From Actinophytocola xinjiangensis (GTDB lineage: Bacteria > Actinomycetota > Actinomycetes > Mycobacteriales > Pseudonocardiaceae): a DNA stretch of 64,000 nt. Below are positions 36,906-44,931 of this stretch, one piece after another; positions within the stretch are counted from its first letter, which is position 1, and every line of letters begins with the position of its first letter. Where the stretch lies: NCBI RefSeq assembly GCF_001921215.1, contig NZ_MSIF01000001.1, positions 992,001-1,056,000 of the forward strand, in the 5' to 3' direction. The notes beneath the pieces are model-generated. The model did not search any database. It was not told where the DNA came from and saw only the letters and a list, made by a program, of their open reading frames with translations. The position numbers and the translations under genes are program-made.

Positions 36906-37679
36906 ATGAGTCAACTCGTGGACCGCACGGTCGCCGCTCTCCGCTCCGAGTACGACGTGCTCGCCGGCCTCGTCCGTACCCTCACCGACGACCAGCTGGC
37001 GGCCGCCAGCGGCGCCGACGAATGGACCGTCGCCCAGGTCCTGTCGCACCTGGGCAGTGGCGCGGAGATCAGCCGGGGGGCGATCGGCCGGGCGGCCGGC
37101 GAGACCGTGGCGGACGAGGACAACCAGACCATCTGGGCCCGCTGGGACGGGTCGACGCCGCGCGCGCAGGCCGAGGGTTTCCTGGAGCACACCGGCCGCT
37201 GGCTCGACCTGGTCGAGGGGCTCACCCCGGAGCAGCGCTCGTCGCTGACCGTGGACCTCGGCTTCCTGCCGGAGCCGGTGCCGGTGCTGGTCTCCCTGGG
37301 CATGCGGCTCAGTGAGGTCGCCAACCACTCGTGGGACGTGCGGGTGGCCTTCGAGCCCGACGCCGGGGTGGACGCCACCTCGGCCCAGGTGGTCGTGGAC
37401 CTCCTGGCGGGGCCGCTGGGCTTCATGGTCGGCTTCCTCGCGAAGCCGGCCGAGCTGGCGGACCCGGTGTCGGTCGCGATCCCCGGCGCCGGCCTGGTGA
37501 TCGACGACGGCGTGACCGTGGTGGACCACCTGGAGTCGCCGTCGGCGACGTTCGACGGGCCGGTGGAGGCGTTCGTCCGGCTGATCAGCGGCCGGCTCAA
37601 GGCACCGTACGACAAGGGCGTCACCGTCGAGGGCGCCGTCACGCTCGACGACCTGAGGCGCGTGTTCCCCGGCTTCTGA
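36906..37679 (+). CDS. DinB-like/maleylpyruvate isomerase-type metal-binding protein
   Basis: 257 residues. The N-terminal four-helix part (YDVLAGLVRTLTDDQLAAAS, WTVAQVLSHLGSGAE) and the later NHSWDV give the His pattern of the DinB_2/mycothiol-dependent family. The C-terminal 80 residues form a separate small alpha/beta domain resembling a sterol-carrier-like fold. Enzymes of this kind use mycothiol in isomerisation or transfer reactions, but many have no known substrate. It starts at ATG 36906, 52 bp after the regulator, and may be co-transcribed with it. Convergent with the lipoprotein gene. Confidence 0.82.
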   Translation: MSQLVDRTVAALRSEYDVLAGLVRTLTDDQLAAASGADEWTVAQVLSHLGSGAEISRGAIGRAAGETVADEDNQTIWARWDGSTPRAQAEGFLEHTGRWLDLVEGLTPEQRSSLTVDLGFLPEPVPVLVSLGMRLSEVANHSWDVRVAFEPDAGVDATSAQVVVDLLAGPLGFMVGFLAKPAELADPVSVAIPGAGLVIDDGVTVVDHLESPSATFDGPVEAFVRLISGRLKAPYDKGVTVEGAVTLDDLRRVFPGF

Positions 37680-37697
37680 GCTCCTGCCGGTGGCGGG

Positions 37698-38738
37698 TCA
37701 GCAGTAGTCGCCGAGTTCACGCGCCATTTCCGGGGTCATCCGGCCCTGGCAGGGGAAGCCAGGCAGGTCGACTTTGCTCAGCATGTTCATGACCAGGGTC
37801 GGGGGTTTGCCGGGGGTGTCGGCGTCCCAGGACACGACGTGCTGGTCGCCGCCGAGGTTGTCGGTGGTGACGTCGGCGAACAGGTCGGACCACGGCTCGC
37901 GGGTGGCGCCCGACGCGCCGTCGCTCATCGCCTTGTCCAGGAGCGAGTGGTGCTTCTCGGCGTCGGATTCCGACGACCAGGACGTGCAGACGACCGCGTG
38001 TGGCGTGTCGGTGTTCGCGGACGGTGCGCGGACACCGACCGCGACGGCGGTCGGTTGGGGCGTGGCCCGCAGGTTCGGGGTGGCCACGGCCGCGACGACG
38101 ACGTCCCCGAGGCAGTCGCTCAGCGCCCTGGTCCGGGGGTCGTCGGCGAGGGTCTCCCCGGTGGGTTCGCCGATGCGCGCCAGGTCGGCGCCGACGCCGC
38201 CGTAGACCAGGTCGGACCCCTCGGCCCTGGCCTTGGCCAGTTGCAGCGTCAGCGACGCGAACCGGGCGTCGTCCACCTCGCCGAGGGCGGGCGCGACGAG
38301 GGTCTGCTCCTCCCGCGTCCAGCCGAGACCGGTCAGGCCCTCGGAGATCCTGGTGCCGTCCTGCCCGCCCGCGACCAGCCCGACCAGGTGCGGCGGCTGC
38401 CCGGCGCTGACCGTGAAGTCGGCGTCGAGCAGCGCGATCCCCGGCTGTTCCTCGATGACGGTGACGTAGGGGGCCAGGTTGGCCGCGCCGTAACCGCGCA
38501 GACTGCCATGGCCGCCCTCGTCCACCCCCGGCTCCGCACCGGCGAGCTCGACGAGGGCCGCGGTGTCGTCGAAGGTCACCCAGGCCCGGGTGTCCTCGGT
38601 GGCGGCGACGCGATCCAACGCCAGCAGCAGCCTCGACCCACCGAGCGGGGGCGTCTCCGACCCGCCGGGGGGCTCCCCACCACACGCGACCAGCGTCAGA
38701 CAACAGGCGGACACCAGCGCGGGCAGGACTCTACGCAT
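37698..38738 (-). CDS. Secreted lipoprotein of unknown function
   Basis: 346 residues. The start at ATG 38738 gives MRRVLPALVSACCLTLVACG, a lipoprotein signal with the lipobox LVAC. The mature part is acidic and globular with four further cysteines, including a C-terminal GDYC that may pair with PGFPCQG near the end. No enzyme motif is recognised. Similar proteins are common in actinomycetes without an assigned role. The 335 bp to the divergent DHFR-like gene holds its promoter. Confidence 0.78.
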   Translation of the reverse strand: MRRVLPALVSACCLTLVACGGEPPGGSETPPLGGSRLLLALDRVAATEDTRAWVTFDDTAALVELAGAEPGVDEGGHGSLRGYGAANLAPYVTVIEEQPGIALLDADFTVSAGQPPHLVGLVAGGQDGTRISEGLTGLGWTREEQTLVAPALGEVDDARFASLTLQLAKARAEGSDLVYGGVGADLARIGEPTGETLADDPRTRALSDCLGDVVVAAVATPNLRATPQPTAVAVGVRAPSANTDTPHAVVCTSWSSESDAEKHHSLLDKAMSDGASGATREPWSDLFADVTTDNLGGDQHVVSWDADTPGKPPTLVMNMLSKVDLPGFPCQGRMTPEMARELGDYC

Positions 38739-38845
38739 CACCACACTCCTCACAGGACCGTTCGAAGCGGCCATGCTCCCATGACCGGCCCCGCCGGAAG
38801 GGCGAAATGGTCATAGCCCCGGCTGTGATCCCGGTGGGAGTCGTG

Positions 38846-38876
38846 AGCGGGGGGTCTCACGATCAGTGACCCCGCT
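38846..38876. promoter_or_regulatory. Imperfect hairpin in the divergent gap before the second DHFR-like gene
   Basis: AGCGGGGGGTC (38846-38856) can pair with GACCCCGCT (38868-38876) across an 11-base loop, with two unpaired G. It lies in a 335-bp gap without any supported gene. It may be an operator or an attenuator. Low confidence. Confidence 0.3.
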
Positions 38877-39073
38877 GAGCTGCGGAAGCTCCACGAAGCG
38901 CGGAAACTGGAGATCGTCCACCACGCGGATCACGGCGGTGGTGCCGCGAGTTCGCGGCCGCCGTCCTCTGAGTTTTTTCCACGGTGATGTCGAACGGCGT
39001 CGAGCGTGTTCGTAGCCAAGGTGAGGGGCCGACAGCGGGCCGGTCCCCGTCAACCGTGATCGAGGAGAGCATC

Positions 39074-39649
39074 ATGACCGCCACCTACACCTTCGACGTC
39101 TTCTCCACCCTTGACGGCTACGGCGCCCACATCGGCGACTGGGGCGGCTACTGGGGCAAGCAGGGCCCCGAGCTTCTCGACCGCCGCCTCGCGTTGTACG
39201 ACGTGGAGCAGCGGATGGTCCTCGGGGCCACCACGTATCGGGCGCACGCGCAGCTGCTGGCCTCGGGCATGGAGTCCGGGCTGAGCGACCCCTGGGTCAC
39301 TCGGATGACGAACCTGCCGACAACGGTGGTGTCGAGCACGCTGGAAGGACCGCTGGACTGGCCGGACGCGACCGTCGTGAGCGGCGACGCGGTCCAGGTC
39401 GTCGCCCGGCTCAAGGAGGAGTCCGAGGTGCCGCTGCGCTCGCACGGCAGCCTGTCGTTGAACCGAGCGCTGATGGCCGCCGGTCTGGTCGACCGCGTCC
39501 AGGTGACGCTCTTCCCGGTGATCACCGGCCGGACCGGAGTGGACCCGGTCTTCCAGGACGCGGCCGACTTCGACCTTGAGCTGCTGGAGAGCCGAACGCT
39601 GGACGGCCACACCCAGGAGCTCATCTACCGGCCCACCCCGCATGCCTGA
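39074..39649 (+). CDS. Dihydrofolate reductase-like (RibD C-terminal fold) protein, second copy
   Basis: 191 residues. It starts TATYTFDVFSTLDGYGAH, then RMVLGATTYRAHAQLL, TVVSSTLEGPLDW and the terminal LRSHGSLSLNRALMAAGLVDRVQVTLFPVITGRTG, the nucleotide-binding and dimer parts of the DHFR/RibD_C family. GAGGAG at 39062-39067 supports ATG 39074. The substrate is unknown. It is only distantly like the copy at 18781 and belongs to the shorter YyaP/YwjB-like group. Confidence 0.86.
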   Translation: MTATYTFDVFSTLDGYGAHIGDWGGYWGKQGPELLDRRLALYDVEQRMVLGATTYRAHAQLLASGMESGLSDPWVTRMTNLPTTVVSSTLEGPLDWPDATVVSGDAVQVVARLKEESEVPLRSHGSLSLNRALMAAGLVDRVQVTLFPVITGRTGVDPVFQDAADFDLELLESRTLDGHTQELIYRPTPHA

Positions 39650-39683
39650 GTCCATTCACGTCCCGCCGGCCCGTCGCCGATCA

Positions 39684-41558
39684 CTACCTGGGCTGAGCGG
39701 CCCGCGCGAGGATGTGCCGCGCCACCGCGTCGTTCTGACGGAACCCGGGTGCGTTGGTGCGCGGCCGGGTGAACGCGCCGGGCGATCGCGCGCTGGTGTG
39801 CGGGCCAAGCGCGAACCGGCGTGGGTGCGGCCGTCCCGTCGCGTCGACCACCAAGCCCTCGGTGGTCGTGTGGATCCGGCCGGTGCTTCGTTCCGCTTCG
39901 GCGTCGAGCAGTAGTTCCTCGGCCAGCTCGCCCCGGTGGAACAGGTTGCGCAGCAAGGGGTCCGTGGCCCGCCGAGCGCTCGGTGCCGGCAGCCGCGCGT
40001 CGACCAGCGTGGTGGTCTCGACGGTGCCGGGCACGGCTGGGCTGTCCGCGACGAACCGGCGGTCCTCGACCCGCACCCGCATGTCCGGGCCGACGAACCG
40101 CAGGACCCCGGCCCGCTCGAGCGCGAGCAGCTCCCGCAGCCGGTGGGCGGGCGGTCCGCTCGCGTAGAAGCTGAAGAACCCGAACCACCAGCCGTCCACG
40201 CCGTCCACCTGGGACACCGGGGTCAGTTTCCCGGCCGCGACGAGCTGTGCGAGCTGCCCGAACACCGACAGCAGCGCCAGGAACGCACCCAGGTCCGCGC
40301 TGAACGACGCGGAGCCTCTGCGCGTGAGGTCGGCCTGGACGTAGGCTCGCACGTGGTCGGTCAGCGCCCCCCGGTCGGGGAACACGAGCCCGCGCAGCGG
40401 CCGGTCGATGGCGGCGAGGTCGAGCCGGTCGGTCTCGCCCGGCACGGCCTTCTCGACGAGGGCACGCAGTTCACCGCTGTCCCAGTCGGGCGCGGCGTAG
40501 CGCGCCGCGAACTCGTCGAGGTCCATCCGCACGCGGTCCGGGTGGCCGGTGAACAGCTCGTGGTAGTAGCCCCAGCCGATGTCCTTGGCCATCAACGGCC
40601 AGACATCGGTGTCGAAGTCGAGCCACCCCGGCCGCGCGAGCAGCGCGTCAACCTGCGGTGGCCCGAAGAAACGGGGGAGCGGTGCGGGCGGGCCGTGCAG
40701 CCGGTACCCGGGTTTCGCGTGGTAGGGCACACCACGGCGGGACCCGGCCCACAGCAGCGGCTCCGCGCCGGACGGGTGGTAGACGAGCGCGCCGTGGTCC
40801 CCGGTGACGAACCGGCCACCGCGGCCCTCGGTCAGCAGCACGGCGAGGTCGGTGAACGCGAGCCCGAGACCCCGCAGCAGCACGGGTTCTCCGGGTGCGA
40901 TGTGCGACAGGTCCAGGTCGGCGGTGTAGGCGGGCGGGACGTACCGCAGGCCGTGCGCGCGGGCCGTCTCGGCGAGCCGCGCCTCCTCCGGTCCGGGAGC
41001 GGCGTCGAGGTGGCCGAGTGCGAGTACGACGATGTCCGTCACGAGCGTGCTGCCGTCCGCGAGGCGCACGGTCTGTGTCCCGTCCGGTGGGCCGGTGACG
41101 TCGACGGCGCGCGCGGCGTGCACCCGAACCTCGACGGTGTCCGGCAGCGCGGCGCGCACCTGCTCGTAGAACCACGTGAGGTAGGCGCTCTGCAGGCGGC
41201 GCGTGGGGAACGTGGTGGCGGTGACCGACCGCAGCTCGGTGGTGAGGGACTCGTGCACGGTGGCGTCGATCGTCCCGTCGCGGACTCCGGTCGCCCATTC
41301 GGCGAGTGTCGGGCCCGGCCGGATCGGCCCCGCGCACCGCACGGTGTCGTCGGTGAACATCGTGACGTCCTCCGGCATCGAGTTCATCCGCAGCAGCGGT
41401 GACTGCGCGAACCGCCACACCCGCCCCGGCCCCGGCGGGAACGGGTCGACGAGGTGCACGGTCAACCGTCCGCGCGGGAACTCCGGTGCGTTGGCGGCGA
41501 TCCGTTCGAGCAGTCCGACACCTTTCGGTCCCGCGCCGACGACAACCAACGTGCTCAC
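39684..41558 (-). CDS. FAD/NAD(P)-binding oxidoreductase-like protein
   Basis: 624 residues. The start GTG 41558 gives STLVVVGAGPKGVGLLERI, the dinucleotide-binding fold with GxGPxG. The rest fits the large FAD-NAD(P)-binding family (ADGSTLVTDIVVLALGHLD as the second nucleotide motif, a C-terminal TTEGLVVDATGRPHPRRFALGP). This family occurs with flavin monooxygenases and may act as an N-hydroxylase or reductase. It is the third frame of a coupled minus-strand unit whose first two frames are tiny (57 and 66 codons), and it is divergent from two LLM monooxygenases, so organosulfur or xenobiotic oxidation is likely. Confidence 0.85.
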   Translation of the reverse strand: MSTLVVVGAGPKGVGLLERIAANAPEFPRGRLTVHLVDPFPPGPGRVWRFAQSPLLRMNSMPEDVTMFTDDTVRCAGPIRPGPTLAEWATGVRDGTIDATVHESLTTELRSVTATTFPTRRLQSAYLTWFYEQVRAALPDTVEVRVHAARAVDVTGPPDGTQTVRLADGSTLVTDIVVLALGHLDAAPGPEEARLAETARAHGLRYVPPAYTADLDLSHIAPGEPVLLRGLGLAFTDLAVLLTEGRGGRFVTGDHGALVYHPSGAEPLLWAGSRRGVPYHAKPGYRLHGPPAPLPRFFGPPQVDALLARPGWLDFDTDVWPLMAKDIGWGYYHELFTGHPDRVRMDLDEFAARYAAPDWDSGELRALVEKAVPGETDRLDLAAIDRPLRGLVFPDRGALTDHVRAYVQADLTRRGSASFSADLGAFLALLSVFGQLAQLVAAGKLTPVSQVDGVDGWWFGFFSFYASGPPAHRLRELLALERAGVLRFVGPDMRVRVEDRRFVADSPAVPGTVETTTLVDARLPAPSARRATDPLLRNLFHRGELAEELLLDAEAERSTGRIHTTTEGLVVDATGRPHPRRFALGPHTSARSPGAFTRPRTNAPGFRQNDAVARHILARAAQPR

Positions 41559-41755
41559 CTCGGCTGAGCCAGCGAGCGTGTCCGTTGTTCGGGGATGTGC
41601 ACGTGGGCGCCCGGGTCGGGCAGGTACCAGTCGAGTGGCAGTGCGGGGAACTGGCCGTGCGGATCCGGCACGCACGCCAGCGTGCTGGCGTGGCGCTGCC
41701 ACACCCGTCGGAGTACGCCTGCCCAGCGCAGCACGTGCCGCCGCATCGGACTCAC
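41555..41755 (-). CDS. Small protein (66 aa), translationally coupled to the FAD enzyme
   Basis: GTG 41755 (or ATG 41746) opens 66 codons ending in TGA that overlaps the FAD enzyme start (GTGA, 41558-41555). The sequence is Arg/Trp/Pro-rich: MRRHVLRWAGVLRRVW, then PHGQFPALPLDWYLPDPGAH. No family is recognised. The exact overlaps at both ends (one base separates it from the upstream 57-codon frame) argue that it is really translated. It may be an accessory subunit or a leader peptide. Confidence 0.5.
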   Translation of the reverse strand: MSPMRRHVLRWAGVLRRVWQRHASTLACVPDPHGQFPALPLDWYLPDPGAHVHIPEQRTRSLAQPR

Positions 41756-41756
41756 G

Positions 41757-41930
41757 TCAGGTGAGGTGTTTCTCGGACGTGAGCAGCCGCACGCCGCTCG
41801 TCTGACTGACCCGGCCGGGCAGTGGCAGGTATCCGGCGGACCGGTGCCGGCCTGCGGTTACGGGCTGGCGCCAGCCGGTGGTCAGTGAGATCCGCTGGCG
41901 GACGCGGGCGGCGGCCTCGGCTGTGGTCAT
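41757..41930 (-). CDS. Small protein (57 aa), first frame of the FAD-enzyme unit
   Basis: ATG 41930 with AAAGGGG about 7 bases upstream. 57 codons (MTTAEAAARVRQRIS at the start, GVRLLTSEKHLT at the end). No family is recognised. The stop is one base before the next small frame. A ribosome site, the tight order and the position at the head of the unit support translation; the function is unknown. Confidence 0.5.
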   Translation of the reverse strand: MTTAEAAARVRQRISLTTGWRQPVTAGRHRSAGYLPLPGRVSQTSGVRLLTSEKHLT

Positions 41931-41997
41931 GGTTCACCCCTTTCGCCACCTCGACGAATACGGCACGACATGCCACCACGCAATCTTTGTGAAAAAG

Positions 41998-42016
41998 GCT
42001 TCCACATTGTGGAAGC
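41998..42016. promoter_or_regulatory. Perfect 19-bp palindrome, likely operator
   Basis: GCTTCCACATTGTGGAAGC: 9-base arms around a single T, in the 200-bp divergent gap between the small-ORF/FAD unit and the monooxygenase unit. It is the only strong symmetric AT-containing site in the gap and is well placed to control both sides. The cognate regulator is not encoded next to it. Confidence 0.65.
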
Positions 42017-42130
42017 TGCTTGCTCGGGTCCGCGGGCTGTGCCTGGATGGCAGGCGGGAGTGATGACCGAGGGGTGCGTTGCCTCGTGACTCTGGTGTCC
42101 GATGTGGACTGATGGTTCGGAGGTTTGCCC

Positions 42131-42253
42131 ATGGCCTCGATTGCCGTGCTCGCCGGTGGCCCGTCGGCCCGGTCGCGCACCGCCGCCGCGATCGAGTCCG
42201 CGGTCGAGGAGATCGCCGCGGCCCTGCCCGTCACGGTGGAGGTGCGGCGGTGA
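42131..42253 (+). pseudogene. N-terminal stub of an NADPH-dependent FMN reductase
   Basis: 40 codons from ATG 42131 (GGAGG 7 bases upstream): MASIAVLAGGPSARSRT followed by a helix, then a stop that overlaps the next start (GTGA). The stub matches the first strand and phosphate loop of SsuE/MsuE-type FMN reductases (AxxSPSxxSRT). The rest of the roughly 180-residue enzyme is missing. It may be a deletion relic kept because its translation couples the monooxygenase. The flanking monooxygenases would normally rely on such a reductase. Confidence 0.65.
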
Positions 42254-43386
42254 CGCCAGTACTGCCGCACCTTGCCGTGGCGTTGGACGGCGCCGGCTGG
42301 CACCCGGCGGCGTGGCGGGAGCCGGACGCGCGGCCCACCGAGCTGTTCACCGCGCGGTACTGGACGGAACTGGCCCGTGAGGCCGAGCGCGGCTTCCTGG
42401 ACTTCGTCACGTTCGAGGACTCGTTCAGCCTCCAGTCCACACAGGACGGCAGGGTCGACCGGGTGCGCGGGCGGCTCGACGCCTCGCTGATCGCGGCCGC
42501 GGTCGCGCCGCGCACCACCGGAATCGGGTTGGTGCCGACCGTGATCGCCACGCACACCGAGCCGTTTCACGTCTCGAAGGCGATCGCCAGCCTCGACTAC
42601 GCCAGCAGCGGCCGGGCCGGGTACCGGATGCGGATCTCCGCACAGCCCCACGAGTTCGCGCACGTGGGCAGGCGCGAGGCCGGCGAGGTGGCCGACCTGT
42701 TGGACGAGGCGGCCGACCATGTCGAGGTGGTGCGGCGGTTGTGGGACAGCTGGGAGGACGACGCGGAGATCCGGGACGCGGCCACCGGCCGGTTCGTCGA
42801 CCGGGACCGGCTGCACCACATCGACTTCGCTGGGCGCTGGTTCAGCGTCCGGGGCCCGTCGATCACGCCCCGCCCACCGCAGGGGCAGCCACCGGTGGTC
42901 GCGCTCGCCCATGCGGCCCCGGTCTACCGGCTGGCCGTCCGCGCCGCCGACGTCGTGCTCGTGACCCCGCGCGATCCCGCCCACGCCGAGGAGACAGTGG
43001 CGCAGGTGCGGGCCGAGGAGACTGGCCGGGCCGCACCTGTGCACGTGTTCGGGGAGCTGGTGGTGTTCCTCGGCGCGACGGCAGCGGATCGGCTGGCGCG
43101 ACTCGACGAACTCGACGGCACACCGTTCACGTCCGACGCCGCGGTGTTCGCCGGTACGCCGAACGACCTGGTGGACCTGCTGACCGAGCTGTGCGCGGCC
43201 GGGCTGACCGGCTTCCGTCTGCGGCCCGGAGTGCTGCCCGACGACCTGGTCGCGATCACCCGCGAGCTGGTGCCCCGACTGCGGGCCAGGGGCATGTTCC
43301 GCCGCGGATACACAGAGCGCACGTTGCGGGACCGGCTCGGCCTGGTCCGTCCGGCCAGCCGCTACGCCCAGGCTGGTGCCGAATGA
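42250..43386 (+). CDS. LLM-class flavin-dependent monooxygenase
   Basis: 378 residues, bacterial luciferase-like TIM barrel: VALDGAGWHPAAWREP, YWTELAREAERGFLDFVTFEDS, GRAGYRMRISAQP. GTG 42250 overlaps the reductase stub. It belongs to the SsuD/NtaA/SnaA superfamily, which uses reduced FMN and O2 to cleave C-S or C-N bonds. It is coupled by ATGA to a second enzyme of the same class. The substrate is unknown; organosulfur compounds are likely from the context. Confidence 0.88.
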   Translation: MTPVLPHLAVALDGAGWHPAAWREPDARPTELFTARYWTELAREAERGFLDFVTFEDSFSLQSTQDGRVDRVRGRLDASLIAAAVAPRTTGIGLVPTVIATHTEPFHVSKAIASLDYASSGRAGYRMRISAQPHEFAHVGRREAGEVADLLDEAADHVEVVRRLWDSWEDDAEIRDAATGRFVDRDRLHHIDFAGRWFSVRGPSITPRPPQGQPPVVALAHAAPVYRLAVRAADVVLVTPRDPAHAEETVAQVRAEETGRAAPVHVFGELVVFLGATAADRLARLDELDGTPFTSDAAVFAGTPNDLVDLLTELCAAGLTGFRLRPGVLPDDLVAITRELVPRLRARGMFRRGYTERTLRDRLGLVRPASRYAQAGAE

Positions 43387-44729
43387 GCAGGCCACCCAAG
43401 GAGGTCCACCTCGCCGCGCACTTTCCTGGCGTGAACAACACGACCGTGTGGAGCGATCCAGCGGCGGGCAGCCACATCGAGTTCGAGTCGTTCGCGCGGT
43501 TCGCGCGGACCGCCGAGCGGGCGAAGTTCGACTTCCTGTTTCTGGCAGAGGGACTGCGGTTGCGGGAGCAGGGCGGGCAGATCTACGACCTGGACGTGAT
43601 GGGTCGGCCCGACACGTTCGCGGTGCTGGCGGCGTTGTCGGCCGTGACCGAGCGGCTCGGGCTCGCGGGCACGATCAACTCGACCTTCAACGAGCCGTTC
43701 GAGGTGGCCAGGCAGTTCGCCACCCTGGACCACCTGTCCGGCGGCCGGGCGGCGTGGAACGTGGTCACCTCGTGGGACGCGTTCACCGGCGAGAACTTCC
43801 GCCGCGGCGGGTTCCTCGCGGAAGCCGACCGGTACACGCGTGCCGAACGGTTCCTGCGTGCCGCCTGGACGCTGTTCGACTCGTGGCGTGGCGACGAGAT
43901 CCTCGCCGACAAGGCGTCGGGCCGGTTCCTCACCACGCCGTCGCCGGGTGCGTTCGCCGTCCACGACGACCACTTCGACATCGCAGGCCACTTCACCGTG
44001 CCGCGCGGCCCGCAGGGCAGGCCAGTGATCTTCCAGGCAGGCGACTCGGATTCCGGCCGGGAGTTCGCCGCCGCGACCGCCGACGCGATCTTCTCCCGGC
44101 ACGGCACCCTCGAAGCCGGGCAGGCCTTCTACGCCGACGTCAAGGCGCGGCTCGCCCGCCACGGCCGCACCCCCGACTCACTGAAAGTGCTGCCCGCTGC
44201 CACGTTCGTGCTCGGCGACACCGACGCCGACGCCCGCGAACAGGCGGCGGTCGTGCGTCGTCAGCAGGTCAGCGGGCAGACCGCGATCAGACTGCTCGAA
44301 CAGGTGTGGAACCGGGACCTGTCGGCGTACGACCCGGACGGTTCGTTGCCCGACATCGACCCGCTGGTCGGCGAGAGTCACATCGCTCAGGGCCGTGCCA
44401 GCGTGCGCATGAACCGCGACCCGCTGGCCGTGGCGAAACAGTGGCGCGAACTGGCCTCGGCGAAGAAACTGTCCATCCGGGACCTGATGATCGAGGTCAG
44501 TGCTCGGCAGACGTTCGTCGGCTCCCCGGCCACCGTCGCACGGGTCATCAACGACCTCGTCCAGGCGGATGCGAGCGACGGGTTCATCCTCGTCCCGCAC
44601 ATCACACCCGGTGGACTGGACGCCTTCGCCGAGACGGTCGTACCGCTGCTGCAGGAACGTGGCGTGTTCCGCACCGAGTACACGGGAACGACACTGCGGC
44701 ACCATCTCGGGTTGGGAGCCGCGCCATGA
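43383..44729 (+). CDS. NtaA/SnaA/DszA-type FMN-dependent monooxygenase
   Basis: 448 residues. Features of this clade: EVHLAAHFPGVNNTTVWSDP, FDFLFLAEGLRLR, GTINSTFNEPFEVARQFATLDHLSGGRAAWNVVTSWDAF, and PVIFQAGDSDSGREFAA before the C-terminal SARQTFVGSPATVA. Members oxidise dibenzothiophene sulfone, nitrilotriacetate and similar compounds with FMNH2. The ATG overlaps the first monooxygenase (ATGA), so the two are made together. The reduced flavin must come from another reductase, since only a stub of one remains here. Confidence 0.92.
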   Translation: MSRPPKEVHLAAHFPGVNNTTVWSDPAAGSHIEFESFARFARTAERAKFDFLFLAEGLRLREQGGQIYDLDVMGRPDTFAVLAALSAVTERLGLAGTINSTFNEPFEVARQFATLDHLSGGRAAWNVVTSWDAFTGENFRRGGFLAEADRYTRAERFLRAAWTLFDSWRGDEILADKASGRFLTTPSPGAFAVHDDHFDIAGHFTVPRGPQGRPVIFQAGDSDSGREFAAATADAIFSRHGTLEAGQAFYADVKARLARHGRTPDSLKVLPAATFVLGDTDADAREQAAVVRRQQVSGQTAIRLLEQVWNRDLSAYDPDGSLPDIDPLVGESHIAQGRASVRMNRDPLAVAKQWRELASAKKLSIRDLMIEVSARQTFVGSPATVARVINDLVQADASDGFILVPHITPGGLDAFAETVVPLLQERGVFRTEYTGTTLRHHLGLGAAP

Positions 44730-44732
44730 GCG

Positions 44733-44930
44733 TTGGGCGGGTACCGGTGGCGACGGTCCGCTGTGAAACACCGTGGCTACGCGGATCGCACGGTGCGGTG
44801 GCAGGTGTGGCTGACCGGTCCGATGGATACCCGGTCAGGGCTCGGCGCGCGGAAGGTGTCCCAGGCCGCGGCCCGGTCGATCGCCGACGCGGCGGCGGAC
44901 ACCTTCCTGCGTGCCTACGCCAGCGAGTAG
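44733..44930 (+). CDS. Possible small C-terminal-like fragment
   Basis: An open frame of 65 codons from TTG 44733 (ATG 44824 is a later option), 3 bp after the monooxygenase stop. The last part (GYADRTVRWQVWLTGPMDTR, ARKVSQAAARSIADAAADTF) looks like a folded helix-ended domain rather than chance, but I cannot name a family. It could be the end of a gene whose front was lost in the same rearrangement that left the reductase stub. Low confidence. Confidence 0.3.
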   Translation: MGGYRWRRSAVKHRGYADRTVRWQVWLTGPMDTRSGLGARKVSQAAARSIADAAADTFLRAYASE

Positions 44931-44931
44931 C

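Noticed and set aside
38860-38970. Open stretch reading SDPAELRKLHEARKLEI in the gap before the second DHFR-like gene
   Set aside because: It looks protein-like, but there is no start codon in frame and it ends soon; it may be an old remnant, not supported enough to list.
41970-42089. 39-codon plus-strand frame across the 19-bp palindrome
   Set aside because: No ribosome site and no similarity; it overlaps a clear operator.
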